Positions 44,345 to 53,042 of a stretch of 64,000 nt of DNA are shown one piece after another. The DNA lies in assembly GCF_036169555.1 (NCBI RefSeq), contig NZ_CP108032.1:1-64000 (forward strand). The letters run 5' to 3'. The position numbers were made by a program, and so were the translations under genes. Below the pieces are notes generated by a model, which saw only the letters and a program-made list of their open reading frames with translations, made no database searches and was not told the DNA's origin. The stretch comes from Streptomyces sp. NBC_00306. Lineage in GTDB: Bacteria; Actinomycetota; Actinomycetes; Streptomycetales; Streptomycetaceae. Position 1 is the stretch's first letter, and the number at the start of each line of letters is the position of its first letter.

Positions 44345-44515
44345 GTGGTGATGTGCTGCTCCCCCGCGGCCACGTATGGCATCGGCCCTGCAGTGGCGTA
44401 ATGGGCTGCCGCAGCAGACCGTCCTGCGGTCCTTCAGAACCGGGCGGAGGCGCGTGCCGAAGCCGGACCTACCAGGGTCTGCGCCGACGGCCGAAGCCAC
44501 TCGGCCGATAGCCGG
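44345..44515. other. Short convergent gap
   Basis: No clear gene or hairpin between convergent genes. Confidence 0.3.
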
Positions 44516-45052
44516 TCATGGACCGCTCGGGCCGGGGACGCCGTCGAGGACACCCACAAGGTCGTCGAGGATCCTCATCAACTCCTCAGCCGGGATCTCG
44601 GCCACGAAAACCTGGCCCGCGTGCTCGGGATGGTTGAGCAGGTGTTCCTCGCGCCAGAAATCCCACGTGATCACCACGCGGCCCGCGTCACGGAAGAGGT
44701 GCGCCGTCACGTTGTCGGTCGTGGGCCCCCAGCACAGCGTCTGAAACTGGCTACGGAGCTCGTATCCGGCCTCGGTCTCGGCCTCTTCGTCGGCCTGCGA
44801 ACCGAGCATGAGGCGCTGGTGTACGGCTTTCGGATCTAAGCCGGCGAACGGCTGAGGCGAACCCCCGGCCGTACGCAGCCAAGCGGCCGTCTCCGACACA
44901 TCACGGCGGAACTGGGGCACGAAAGCGACATTGTCGTCGCAGGTCAGCCACACCCCAGCGGCCCACAGGTCCACTCGGCGCAGCTGGCCAGGCCCGCCCA
45001 CTTCGACGGCGAACTTGCTCTTGTCTCCCAGAACCACGCTCACGTCAGGCAC
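44516..45052 (-). CDS. Conserved Streptomyces protein, immunity-like in style
   Basis: 178 residues (MPDVSVVLGDKSKFAVEVGG). Alternating beta strands with aromatic and acidic residues (LWAAGVWLTCDDNVAFVPQF, ELRSQFQTLCWGPTTDNVTA, HLFRDAGRVVITWDFWREEH) and a C-terminal helix ELMRILDDLVGVLDG. The architecture resembles small cytoplasmic immunity or SUKH-like proteins, but no family name is assigned. Sits near an Imm21 gene; a shared role against toxins is only a possibility. Start ATG 45052; the Shine-Dalgarno is weak. Confidence 0.6.
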   Translation of the reverse strand: MPDVSVVLGDKSKFAVEVGGPGQLRRVDLWAAGVWLTCDDNVAFVPQFRRDVSETAAWLRTAGGSPQPFAGLDPKAVHQRLMLGSQADEEAETEAGYELRSQFQTLCWGPTTDNVTAHLFRDAGRVVITWDFWREEHLLNHPEHAGQVFVAEIPAEELMRILDDLVGVLDGVPGPSGP

Positions 45053-45150
45053 GTCGCAGACTCAGCCTCTCGCACACAACCCATTACCTCCCTCGGGACC
45101 ACCTCGCGTGTCAACTGCACCGCCGATCAAGCCGAACAACCACCGTTGAC

Positions 45151-45156
45151 TACGGT
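45151..45156 (+). promoter_or_regulatory. -10 box TACGGT, leaderless start
   Basis: TACGGT ends 7 bases before ATG 45164. Confidence 0.45.
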
Positions 45157-45163
45157 GGCAGCC

Positions 45164-45754
45164 ATGGAGTCACCTTGCACGTTCGGCGAGGACCTGCTTC
45201 CTGATCGGCAGCCCTGGGACGTCACGTTCGACGAGCTCACCGTCTCGTACAGCCAGTTCTGGGTCCTGGCCGAAGGTGGTGCCCGCTGCGATGTGGAGTC
45301 GGCAACTCCACGGGGCGACTCCGTGTACGGCCACGGCGCCGCGGTGGGCGTCCCGACGCTGGCGTCGCGTGCGAACATCAGCGCCGTTCTGTCGGTATGG
45401 GACGACGCGCCGCCCGACGGCATCGGGGTGTACCTCGGCAGATGCCGGATCGAGGTCGCGGAACGAGAGCTGACGCTGGTCAATGTCGAAGGTCGGGAGC
45501 CTGGGCCGGCCCTGGTGCTGCCGGACTCCGGGTCCCACGAGGTGAAAGTCTGGCGGCGGTCCGCGGACGGACCGGAGCAGTACGACATCCGGGTGTGGCC
45601 GAGCGCGGGCTCAGTGCCAGAGCCGGTCGCGCCTCGTCGTGAGCTCCTCCGCCAAAGGCGGAGCGCCGTCTCTCGGAGAAAGCCGACGACGAACCAGAGT
45701 TGGAGCTCGCCGGAGTCGCCACGGGACGACGCGAAGCGAACGTCAGACCGGTGA
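45164..45754 (+). CDS. Conserved beta-rich protein, unknown function
   Basis: 196 residues (MESPCTFGEDLLPDRQPWDV). The first 140 residues alternate beta strands (FWVLAEGGARCDVESATPRG, NISAVLSVWDD, CRIEVAERELTLVNVE, HEVKVWRRSADGPEQYDIRV), a compact fold. The last 55 residues are Arg/Ser-rich and look like read-through, so the natural end may have been near residue 145 (frameshift possible). The TACGGT box 7 bases upstream suggests leaderless expression. No domain is recognised. Confidence 0.55.
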   Translation: MESPCTFGEDLLPDRQPWDVTFDELTVSYSQFWVLAEGGARCDVESATPRGDSVYGHGAAVGVPTLASRANISAVLSVWDDAPPDGIGVYLGRCRIEVAERELTLVNVEGREPGPALVLPDSGSHEVKVWRRSADGPEQYDIRVWPSAGSVPEPVAPRRELLRQRRSAVSRRKPTTNQSWSSPESPRDDAKRTSDR

Positions 45755-45930
45755 CAGTCCTGCAACTCACAGCAAGGGCCGCCAACTACCCTTACGACAG
45801 ACCATAAATGCACTCGCTGGGCACCAGGACCTGTCCGGGCGATCACGTGACAGTTCGGTGAGAGCGATCCGGATTGGGCCTCTACAGGAAATGGATCTTC
45901 GTCCGCTGTCGGCTGTGGCAAGGTGCTGGC

Positions 45931-46548
45931 ATGTCCAACCCCATCGCGTACCCGATCTTCCGCACCACCGACCCGGTACTCGCTCTGCGCGTGGCGCGTC
46001 AGCTCGTGGCAGTGGGCGACCGGCAGTACGCGGAGGTGTCAGTGGACGTCGAGCTGTGCACCGTCCCGGACGTGTTGCGAATACGTGAGGCGCTGCCGGA
46101 TGCCTGGTTCCGGAAAGAGGATGTCAAGGACTGGGCGCGGGATCCTTCTGACCCGACGGGTTTGCACGGCGGAGTCCGCGCGCCCGAGCTTTCCAACGAT
46201 CCGGACTTCCTCTCCTCGCACCTGCCGCTCTGGGCGTCGATGGAATACCGGCCCGTGGGCAGCGTCGAGGAGGAGTTCGCGGCCTTGGTAGGCCCGAACA
46301 TCGGCGAGATCTGGTGGTCCAGCTTGCTGTGGCCCGATGTACCGGACCGTGACATCCACGGCGAAGCCAACAACGCCCGGGTCTCTTTGCTGTTCAACTG
46401 CCGAACCCAAGGCCTCGACCAGCGCTCCGGTGAGCACACTGTGCTCGTCCACGTGCGCCGTAGGAATCGCGACGGGTCCGAGGAACGGCACGCCTCCTGG
46501 TTGGCAGAGCAGATCGGACAGTCCGTCATCGGCCCACCCCAGGAGTGA
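45931..46548 (+). CDS. Conserved Streptomyces protein (intact paralogue of 9788 gene)
   Basis: 205 residues: MSNPIAYPIFRTTDPVLALR, ALPDAWFRKEDVKDW, then PVGSVEEEFAALVGPNIGEI, LLFNCRTQGLD and HTVLVHVRRRNRDG, ending in WLAEQIGQSVIG. No membrane span or motif. Aligns end to end with the frameshifted copy at 9788-10419, so it is a defined family of 200-residue proteins, and this is the working copy. ATG 45931 has only weak upstream signals. A fragment of a MAB_1171c-type gene follows directly, hinting that a block of several genes was duplicated. Confidence 0.7.
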   Translation: MSNPIAYPIFRTTDPVLALRVARQLVAVGDRQYAEVSVDVELCTVPDVLRIREALPDAWFRKEDVKDWARDPSDPTGLHGGVRAPELSNDPDFLSSHLPLWASMEYRPVGSVEEEFAALVGPNIGEIWWSSLLWPDVPDRDIHGEANNARVSLLFNCRTQGLDQRSGEHTVLVHVRRRNRDGSEERHASWLAEQIGQSVIGPPQE

Positions 46549-46554
46549 TCCCCT

Positions 46555-46985
46555 GATCGGTTCCAGCCAGTCCGGTCGATCACGAGCAACGGCATGCAAG
46601 TGCCTTGGTGGTCCGCAGCGAACATGCGTTTGACCATGCGTGAGACCAGCATCCATGACGAACTGCTCCGGCTACAGCCCCTTGACGACGAGGTGCGTCG
46701 GACCGCCCTCGCTGCCGCCTTCGCCGGCCGCGCGCCGGCAGCCGAGGCGGACGTCGTCAGCGCCGTTGTGATGGTGTCCGCCGCTGTGGAGAACCGTGCA
46801 CATCGGCCCGAGGTGGGATCAGCCGATCATGGCTATCGCACCTCCGCGGCCACCGCGGCATTGACCGCCACTCTCGCCCCGGGCGCAGCCGACTGCTGCA
46901 GATGTCCGAGGCGTTGCAGTCCCCCTTCGTCGCAGCCACGAGTATGCGGGCGGCGACGGCAGAGAGCCGTTCACGATGGGGCCCC
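46555..46985 (+). pseudogene. C-terminal fragment of a MAB_1171c-type gene
   Basis: NGMQVPWWSAANMRLTMRET continuing SIHDELLRLQPLDDEVRRTA matches the cytoplasmic tail of the 38379 protein (PWWSAPDIRLTVRETGIHDE). After a frame change near 46895 it resumes as MSEALQSPFVAATSMRAATA, matching its last residues. All membrane spans are missing. It is therefore a decayed partial duplicate of the 38379 gene. Confidence 0.82.
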
Positions 46986-47213
46986 TCAGGAATCATGTGC
47001 CTACCTGGCGTTCCCTGTGATGCGGGGCGGACACAACGTCCCGTTCATCGGGCTCATGGGCGTACGGGACACAGAGGCGTGCCGGGCGCACCGGGTCACG
47101 AGCATGCCGGGCCATGCGCTTGAGCACAGGGAGCGGTGCGTCTCGGTGTGCAGTCGGTGACGCCTGTCGCCGGTCAGCCCAGCGGCCTGGCGTGCCGGAT
47201 GCAAGCGGGCGCG
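46986..47213. other. Convergent gap, nothing recognised
   Basis: No gene or hairpin recognised. Confidence 0.3.
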
Positions 47214-47645
47214 CTACTTCGTCAGCTGGTCCGACAGGTCCTGGACGAGCCGCCAGTCGTCCCCGTCCCGTTCGAAGACGAGCCGGTACATCCCTACATA
47301 GGGCGTGGTCGGCGCCAGCTTCCTTCCATTCGTGTCGGAGGTGTACGGAGTGGTGAACTCATTGACGTCCACGATGAATCGGACACCCCTTTTCTTCACC
47401 TCCGTAACGTCGGCTCTGGCGTCGGCCTGGTTCCAGACCTTGCCCGCCGGCGCGGGGTAGTTCCGCCACTGCGCCCCGGGCGCATCCGCGCGCCGCTGGA
47501 AGACATCCTCGGCAGCCTGCTCGAGAGACTTCCGTTCCGCGTCCCGATCGGCCGCCGCTGCCTGGCTCGTCACCAGCAGCCCGCCGGGCACCGTCACGAA
47601 CACCGCCGCTGCCGCGGCCAGCCCAATCTTGTGCTTCTTCTGCAC
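47214..47645 (-). CDS. Small secreted protein
   Basis: 143 residues from GTG 47645, with GGGGGCGAA upstream. A signal peptide (KKHKIGLAAAAAVFVTVPGG followed by LLVTSQAAAAD, cleavage likely at QAAAAD) is followed by a helix rich in charged residues (AERKSLEQAAEDVFQRRADA) and a small alpha/beta domain (VTEVKKRGVRFIVDVNEFTT, YVGMYRLVFERDGDDWRLVQ). The layout resembles small exported NTF2-like domains, though this is only a shape impression. Preceded by a very strong palindrome at 47662-47685. Confidence 0.7.
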   Translation of the reverse strand: MQKKHKIGLAAAAAVFVTVPGGLLVTSQAAAADRDAERKSLEQAAEDVFQRRADAPGAQWRNYPAPAGKVWNQADARADVTEVKKRGVRFIVDVNEFTTPYTSDTNGRKLAPTTPYVGMYRLVFERDGDDWRLVQDLSDQLTK

Positions 47646-47661
47646 TTCGCCCCCACCCCTG

Positions 47662-47685
47662 GATGCATCGATATGTCGATGCATC
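47662..47685. promoter_or_regulatory. Perfect 10-bp inverted repeat upstream of a secreted protein gene
   Basis: GATGCATCGA (47662-47671), TATG, TCGATGCATC (47676-47685), the arms separated by 4 bases. It lies 16 bases upstream of the GTG at 47645, within the untranslated leader or core promoter. Unusually AT-rich for this genome. Probably an operator; no regulator gene is adjacent. Confidence 0.65.
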
Positions 47686-47759
47686 GATCTGCCCGGAGAG
47701 TAGCAACGATCAACCCTCTTGCCCAGACGAATCAGTAGGTAGGGGGCTGGATCACGCAA

Positions 47760-48152
47760 AGGGGCCAGCCGAGGGCACGCGAGGACGGCGGGGTCTGCCC
47801 GATCGCTTCGTTGGTCTCGCCTGCCATCATCTACTCGCCTTCGTCCAGGACGGCGTCGTGCAGGTACTCGCGGTTGCGCCCAGGCGGCACTGTGACCTGC
47901 GGGAACACGCGTCTCAACGCCGTGTCGTCGTCGGTCTGTCTCACGCTCGTGTCCGAATCTTAGAACCGGCTACGGGGGACGAGCAGCCGATCTGCGGGTG
48001 GGCGCCCAAGGCCCTCCGGGTGCGCGGCCCGCTGACTGAACCAGTCACCCCAACTGGCAGCCGCCTTCCCGCAGGACGGGGTTTTCCGTTGCGTGGCGCG
48101 TGAGACAGACTGGGCCGGCCTGGGCACGCAACTACCTCTGGGAGCACGTCGG
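47760..48152. other. Gap of 390 bases, nothing recognised
   Basis: No tRNA-like or coding structure identified. Confidence 0.4.
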
Positions 48153-48842
48153 ATGAGCAACAACGTACTGACCATGTACGGCGGGCCGAGACGAGTCGGA
48201 CGAGTCGAGGGCCAGGGTCAGGCGAAGGTGACGGACCTGGTCAGCTTCTCCGACGGGTCTGGGCCGGCGCCGTCGGTCGTGTACGTGGAGCGCGAACTGC
48301 CGCCGGGAGGCACGTCCGCGTACCTCGCGGCCCGGCGCGGCGGGGCCCGTTCCTTCGTTCTGTGGGCCGACGACCAACGCCGGGAACGGGTGGCCACCGT
48401 GGTCACCCTGTCGGCCGGCGGCGGCGTCGCGAGGTTTCACGTGCTCGGCGCGCGCGGCGAGGTCATCGGCACGCTCGTGCGCGAGAAGGCGCTCCGCGGC
48501 AGGGGCCTGCGCACCCGCTGGACCGTGCACCAGCCCGGCGGCTCCGAAGCGGTCGGCTTCAAGGGGAGGATCGTGTGGTGGTGGATGTGGTGGCTCTTGC
48601 TGCCTTTCATGACATTGGTTCTCATGGTCAGTGTCTTCGACAGCGTCCCTGGTAACGAGGGCGGCTTCGCCCGCGCACCCCGCCGCATACGGTGGCGCGC
48701 GAACGGGCAGGTCCCGCTGGAGTTCAGGTCCAAGGGCGACAAACTGCACGTACACGCACCTGGTGTCGACTGGCGGCTCGGGGCAGCGCTGATCGCCCTC
48801 CTACGCAGCTTCAACGCCGGCGCGTGGGACTCGGTGAAGTGA
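48153..48842 (+). CDS. Membrane protein of unknown function
   Basis: 229 residues from ATG 48153. A beta-rich N-terminal half (VTDLVSFSDGSGPAPSVVYV, RSFVLWADDQRRERVATVVT, EVIGTLVREKALRGRGLRTR) precedes one strong membrane span (IVWWWMWWLLLPFMTLVLMV) at about 145-165 and a basic C-terminal region. The ordered repeat of charged strands resembles nothing I can name. Followed after 83 bases by another small membrane protein in the same orientation, with which it may form an operon. Confidence 0.6.
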   Translation: MSNNVLTMYGGPRRVGRVEGQGQAKVTDLVSFSDGSGPAPSVVYVERELPPGGTSAYLAARRGGARSFVLWADDQRRERVATVVTLSAGGGVARFHVLGARGEVIGTLVREKALRGRGLRTRWTVHQPGGSEAVGFKGRIVWWWMWWLLLPFMTLVLMVSVFDSVPGNEGGFARAPRRIRWRANGQVPLEFRSKGDKLHVHAPGVDWRLGAALIALLRSFNAGAWDSVK

Positions 48843-48925
48843 GCGGGGGACGACGCTTGGGCGCGGTGCGTGCTGTGGCGACGGAAGTTGGTGTTCCGTG
48901 GCCGCGCACCGTAGAACTGGGCCTC

Positions 48926-49321
48926 ATGTCTGATCAGCAGCCTACCGGGCACCCGGCGCCAAGGCCCTTGCCCGGTCCACCCGGCGGGTACGGTCCGCCC
49001 GGCTGGTACGGTCCACCACGGTTCCAGGCGGTCAGTGCCGGGTACCGGCGTTGGGCCGGCGTCCTGCTCCGGCTCGCGATCGCCGTCGCGGGTCTCATGG
49101 TGGTCGCTTTCGTAGCCGGCATCGTCTTCCTGGTGAAGGCGGACGCGGACGACGCCGCCTACGGCTATCTCGCTCTCTTCCTCTGGTTCGGGATCGCCGC
49201 CGCGATCCCGGTGCTGCTGGCGCTCGGTATACCCGCAATCGTCATGACGCGGCGTGTACGGCAACAGGAGCGGCTGGGGCACGATGCCGTGCACCCAGGG
49301 CTCACAGTCGGCGAACGGTAG
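48926..49321 (+). CDS. Small membrane protein with Pro-rich N-terminus
   Basis: 131 residues from ATG 48926. A Pro/Gly-rich N-terminus (TGHPAPRPLPGPPGGYGPPG and WYGPPRF) leads into two membrane spans (AGVLLRLAIAVAGLMVVAFV continuing AGIVFLV, and YLALFLWFGIAAAIPVLLAL), then an Arg-rich tail (TRRVRQQER). This is the usual architecture of small Streptomyces integral membrane proteins with a disordered cytoplasmic arm. Function unknown. Confidence 0.65.
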   Translation: MSDQQPTGHPAPRPLPGPPGGYGPPGWYGPPRFQAVSAGYRRWAGVLLRLAIAVAGLMVVAFVAGIVFLVKADADDAAYGYLALFLWFGIAAAIPVLLALGIPAIVMTRRVRQQERLGHDAVHPGLTVGER

Positions 49322-49422
49322 TCGAGCCGGGCAAGGGTGCCTGCACACTGATCCCGGACGGTTCGCGCTGCCCCTCAACTACCCACAACCGGTCGCGCCG
49401 GTAGCCCTTGTTCGGGTCGCAG

Positions 49423-50067
49423 TCAGGTGGAGACAGGATCCGGGGACAGGGCGGTGCGCAGCGCGAAGGCGCCGAGCAGGCCGCCTGCCGTGAACCGCTG
49501 GGCGGTCATGACGCGGGGCCGGGCGGCCAGAAACCCCGACACCCGTGCTGCGCCCAACATGATCAAAGCGTTCACGGATATCCCCACGATGATCTGCACA
49601 CCACCGAGCTGGAGCAGTTGTCCCCAGGCCGCACCTGCCTGCGGGTCCAGGAACTGGGGCAGGAGGGCGGCATACATAAGAGCGATCTTGGGGTTGAGCA
49701 GGTTGGTCAGCAACCCCATCGAGAACAGGCGGGTGTCGGAGACCGGAGGCAGGTCCTTGGCCGGGGCGAAGGGCGAGCGGCCGCCGGGCCTGAGCATGTC
49801 CCAGGCGAGATAGGCCAGGTAGACGGCACCGGCGAGCTTGACCACCGTGAACGCCAGTGGCACAGCGGCGAACAACGCGGACAGGCCCGCAGCCGCGGCC
49901 AGCAGATAGCACACGAATCCCACGGCGGTCCCGCTGAGGCTGACCAGGCCCGCCCTTCGGCCCTGGGTGATCGCGCGGGACGCGAGGTGGATCATGTTCG
50001 GTCCCGGGGTCAGGGCCATGCCCAGTTCGACCAGGGCCACTCCTCCGACGGCGGTCAGAGTGATCAC
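49423..50067 (-). CDS. LysE/RhtB family exporter
   Basis: 214 residues, full length for the family. Six hydrophobic helices, beginning with AVGGVALVELGMALTPGPNM, where the conserved TPGPN motif near residue 20 marks LysE/RhtB amino acid or amine exporters. Others: LVSLSGTAVGFVCYLLAAAA, VVKLAGAVYLAYLAWDML, GLLTNLLNPKIALMYAALLP and GISVNALIMLGAA. Substrate cannot be told. Start is GTG 50067 with GGAGGT upstream. It faces the membrane-protein genes on the plus strand. Confidence 0.9.
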   Translation of the reverse strand: MITLTAVGGVALVELGMALTPGPNMIHLASRAITQGRRAGLVSLSGTAVGFVCYLLAAAAGLSALFAAVPLAFTVVKLAGAVYLAYLAWDMLRPGGRSPFAPAKDLPPVSDTRLFSMGLLTNLLNPKIALMYAALLPQFLDPQAGAAWGQLLQLGGVQIIVGISVNALIMLGAARVSGFLAARPRVMTAQRFTAGGLLGAFALRTALSPDPVST

Positions 50068-50303
50068 CGGTCAACCTCCGGGTCGTCCATCGGGCACCTG
50101 CTACGAAAGCTACGCAATGGGGTCGCCCAGTTGCGACGGACGGCTACGACGCATCAGCAGCGCCTGCCTCGCCTTGTGCAGAATACGGCCTCGCCGCTCG
50201 GTGTCTTCATGGACCCCGACCCCGACCGCGCTCCTCCCCCACCGGAACACCAACGGGCTCTGACGGGGTCGAGCGTCGATGCGGTGGAGCCGCATGACCG
50301 GCT

Positions 50304-50921
50304 TCACCACCAGCAGTCGAGGTCGGCGGAACCGCCACGCACGACCGGATCGGTGCTCGTACCGCTGATCCGCAGCAGACCGCCGCCCCGTCCCCAGTCC
50401 AATTCGTACGTGCCTGCGCCGACGGGCCGGTAGCCATCGTCGACCGTCCAGGATGCCGACTCGCCCAGGGCCAGACCGGTGCGCCCCACCGCGTACGCCT
50501 CGCCATTGCCGATCACGAGGAAGGACGTCTCCCGCACCACAGCCGTGCAGCCCCCCGGCCCCGCAGGTCGCAGAACGTGGTACTCCGCGTTCGAGACCAG
50601 GTCGTCCACCGCTCCCCATGCAATGCCCAGCGCCGCCGCGACGATCAGCAGCCTGCTCGCCCGCCGCGCCGACGTGGCTCGCTTCCGCGGGAGGCCCGCA
50701 GCATCCGCCCGACGACCCATCCGGGTAAGGGCCCACCGCAGAACGAGCGCGATGACAAGGAGACCCGCGCTCACCCCCCAGCCGGGCACCACCCGCCCCC
50801 GCACGACCAACAGAAGGCTGCTCCAGCTCGCCACTGCGGTCAGGGCCAGACTCCCGACGCCTGCTGCTGTGGAGACGGCGGGCGACAACATCACGCGGTG
50901 CTGCGTACGTGTTTCGATCAC
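50304..50921 (-). CDS. Conserved membrane protein, start uncertain
   Basis: 205 residues if begun at GTG 50921; ATG 50891 (MLSPAVST) is an in-frame alternative. Neither has a clear Shine-Dalgarno. Hydrophobic spans: AGVGSLALTAVASWSSLLLV, WGVSAGLLVIALVLRWALT and LLIVAAALGIAWGAVDDLV. A C-terminal soluble domain of beta strands (GGCTAVVRETSFLVIGNGEA, YRPVGAGTYELDWGRGGGLL) ends in SADLDCWW and has a Cys near each end. Looks like an extracytoplasmic sensor-like domain; unassigned. Confidence 0.6.
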   Translation of the reverse strand: MIETRTQHRVMLSPAVSTAAGVGSLALTAVASWSSLLLVVRGRVVPGWGVSAGLLVIALVLRWALTRMGRRADAAGLPRKRATSARRASRLLIVAAALGIAWGAVDDLVSNAEYHVLRPAGPGGCTAVVRETSFLVIGNGEAYAVGRTGLALGESASWTVDDGYRPVGAGTYELDWGRGGGLLRISGTSTDPVVRGGSADLDCWW

Positions 50922-51261
50922 GGGGAGTACGACACTCTCAACGCGCCGACCGTTGCCCTCAAAGGTCGAAACTCTCCGAGAGCCGCGCCAGGCCCATGGC
51001 GGCCCGCAGCGCCTTGGCGGAGGTCCTGACGACCTACTTTCTCTTACGGCTCGCAGCGCAAGCTGCGGCAGAGGGCGGAGACCTGACCGATGTACGTCGT
51101 CGCTATGCGCTGTATGTCACCACAACGAGGGCAACAGGCCCTGGATCGGCAGGCGTAGGCGGCCCAGTCAGGTGGCGTCACGTCCGAGCGGTCGTCGCAG
51201 CTGAGTACCGGGCTTGGTCCACACCGGAGATCTTCCTCAGCTTTTCTGCGACACCGCGACC
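50922..51261. other. Gap of 340 bases, nothing recognised
   Basis: A plus frame around 51000-51180 reads AARSALAEVLTTYFLLRLAA, possibly a remnant. No start. Confidence 0.3.
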
Positions 51262-51768
51262 TTACGGATTGCGTTGACGCCGAGTCGCAGGCTTGAGAGC
51301 TACGCGGAAGCCTTCCCCGCCGTAGAGAGACTCGTAGTGGATGGTGATGGCGAGACGCCGGGACAGGATGTCTGCGATCGAGGCGTGAAGATGCGGATCG
51401 TAAGCGGGAAGCGACAGCAGGTACTCGCTGTATCCGATCGGAAGCACTTCTCCTTCTCCGAACGTGACCGCGTTGAGGTGTGTCGGCAGATCAGCACGCA
51501 CTCTGTCGGCGCAGGTCTTGTCCCAGCGGCCGATGAGCTCTCCGTCGAGGGTCACATGAGTGCTCACGACCAGGGCTGGCCCGAGTCCTGCGTTTGTGAG
51601 ACGGATGCCGGACAGGGCACCCTCATGGGTGCCGCGGTGGAGCTGGAGTACAGGACGCACCGAACGTCGGTTGTGCTCCCTTGTGGTGTGTGCCTGCCAG
51701 ACTGCTACGCCGAGCGATGCCAAGGCGATGACGACCGCGCATGTTGCGACGACGATCTCTGCGCTCAT
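51262..51768 (-). CDS. Membrane-anchored protein of unknown function
   Basis: 168 residues from ATG 51768, chosen because GAGGGGAAT lies immediately upstream. One N-terminal span (IVVATCAVVIALASLGVAVW) is followed by a short basic linker and a beta-rich domain (LQLHRGTHEGALSGIRLTNA, GPALVVSTHVTLDG, AITIHYESLYGGEGFRVALK). The order matches the small anchored proteins common in bacteria with immunoglobulin-like or unknown extracytoplasmic folds. Function unknown. Confidence 0.65.
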   Translation of the reverse strand: MSAEIVVATCAVVIALASLGVAVWQAHTTREHNRRSVRPVLQLHRGTHEGALSGIRLTNAGLGPALVVSTHVTLDGELIGRWDKTCADRVRADLPTHLNAVTFGEGEVLPIGYSEYLLSLPAYDPHLHASIADILSRRLAITIHYESLYGGEGFRVALKPATRRQRNP

Positions 51769-52088
51769 ATTCCCCTCCCAAACCGCCTCAGCGGGACAAC
51801 CGCTGGTGCCGCACGTGGGCAAACCGTGACCGATCCTGATGAACAAGGGCCCGAGTGGGGCCGGTTCATCAGTCTGCCTGGCAGTGACGGATGCGTGCCC
51901 GGAAGCCTCGACGCGGCTTCTGTCCCGTAGACCAGCTCGGCGAGCAACTGTGGCCGGCCGTAGGAAGAACGGGACTGGTGCACCTCGGAGGATGAGCATT
52001 GCCGGTAGCGTGATCGCCTGCCGCATGGAATGTCCATGTGTCCGGCCGGCCCGTGCGAGGGATTCCGGTAGTGAGCGATAGGACCGTG

Positions 52089-52472
52089 ATGAGCGAACCG
52101 ACGAAGCCCAGAATCGAGGTCCCGGAGGGTGATGCGCCCACCGAGCTGACGGTCCGGGACCTCGTGGTGGGGGACGGACCCGAGGCGCGGCCGGGCAGGG
52201 TCGTCCAGCTTCACTATGTAGGGGTCACATGGGCATCCGGGAGGGAGTTCGACTCCTCCTGGGAGCGGGACCGACCGTTCAAGTTCGCCGTGGGCGGTGG
52301 CAGGGTCATCAAGGGCTGGGATCGAGGAGTGAAGGGAATGAAGGTCGGCGGCCGGCGCCAGATCATCGTTCCCCCACGCCTTGGTTACGGCAGGCAGTCA
52401 CCCTCTCCATTGATCCCGGCAGACTCAACGCTGATCTTCGTCGTGGACCTGCTCACCGTCGTGGGCGCTTGA
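52089..52472 (+). CDS. FKBP-type peptidyl-prolyl cis-trans isomerase
   Basis: 127 residues, a complete single FKBP domain with no signal peptide. The sequence shows the typical FKBP core: VVQLHYVGVTWASGREFDSS, FKFAVGGGRVIKGWDRGVKG, then GMKVGGRRQIIVPPRLGYG and ADSTLIFVVDLL. Key active-site aromatic and acidic positions (Tyr in HYVG, Asp in FDSS, Trp in KGWD, Tyr in LGYG) are all in place. Acts in the cytoplasm in protein folding. ATG 52089 has AGGA upstream; a GTG at 52068 lies in frame. Confidence 0.92.
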   Translation: MSEPTKPRIEVPEGDAPTELTVRDLVVGDGPEARPGRVVQLHYVGVTWASGREFDSSWERDRPFKFAVGGGRVIKGWDRGVKGMKVGGRRQIIVPPRLGYGRQSPSPLIPADSTLIFVVDLLTVVGA

Positions 52473-53042
52473 CCGGCTATGCCTGATGAGTGACCTTCAA
52501 CCTCGGAACCCATATCGGGCATTCCCGGGCAGGGGGGAATGACGGACGCAACGGCGCGGAGCGCAGCTCGGAGACCGCCCAATTCAGTTCAGGCTTGACT
52601 CGCGTACGTAGTCGTCCGAACCAGGCCCGCTGCCACCTGCCGTTTGGGGAGTCAGAACCAGCTTCTCTGCAGGCCGACCGCGCCCAACTGGTGAGATCGT
52701 CCAGCGAGTGCAGGACGAACGAGTACGGACAAACATAGGTAGAGGCGCTCTGTGCCCCTGACCCCACGCCTGCGGCCAAGCCCCGTGCGACGAGGCGGTC
52801 CACCCAGTCCGGGCGCAGCGCCGTAGCCTGACGGGAAATACCTCGGTTCCGGCGCAGCCGGGATGCGGTGTCCAGCAGCCGGTCCACGCTCCAGTTCATC
52901 CACCGCCAGGCCCCGGCGCAGTTTGGTCGCGGACCACTCGGCGCCGTAGCGTCGCGGTACCTCTGGCGATCCCGACGTCGGGGTATCGTCCGCCCGGAAG
53001 CCTCGCGTCCGCGGCTCAGCGAACGGGGCGGAGGAGGAACAC
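52473..53042. other. 570-base gap upstream of kup
   Basis: A long minus-strand frame encodes SVDRLLDTASRLRRNRGISR and SFVLHSLDDLTSWARSACRE, perhaps a gene remnant, but without a family. I looked for a c-di-AMP-type riboswitch before the potassium transporter gene and saw no clear match. Confidence 0.35.

Noticed and set aside
46594..47160. Complete small gene at 46594
   Set aside because: The homology lies in the first 100 residues only and continues in another frame, so it is a decayed fragment of a larger gene.
47941..48060. tRNA-like segment around 47960
   Set aside because: Lacks the TTCGA loop and acceptor pairing expected of a tRNA.
52473..53042. c-di-AMP riboswitch before kup
   Set aside because: No recognisable conserved core or two-hairpin arrangement could be found by eye; covariance search needed.
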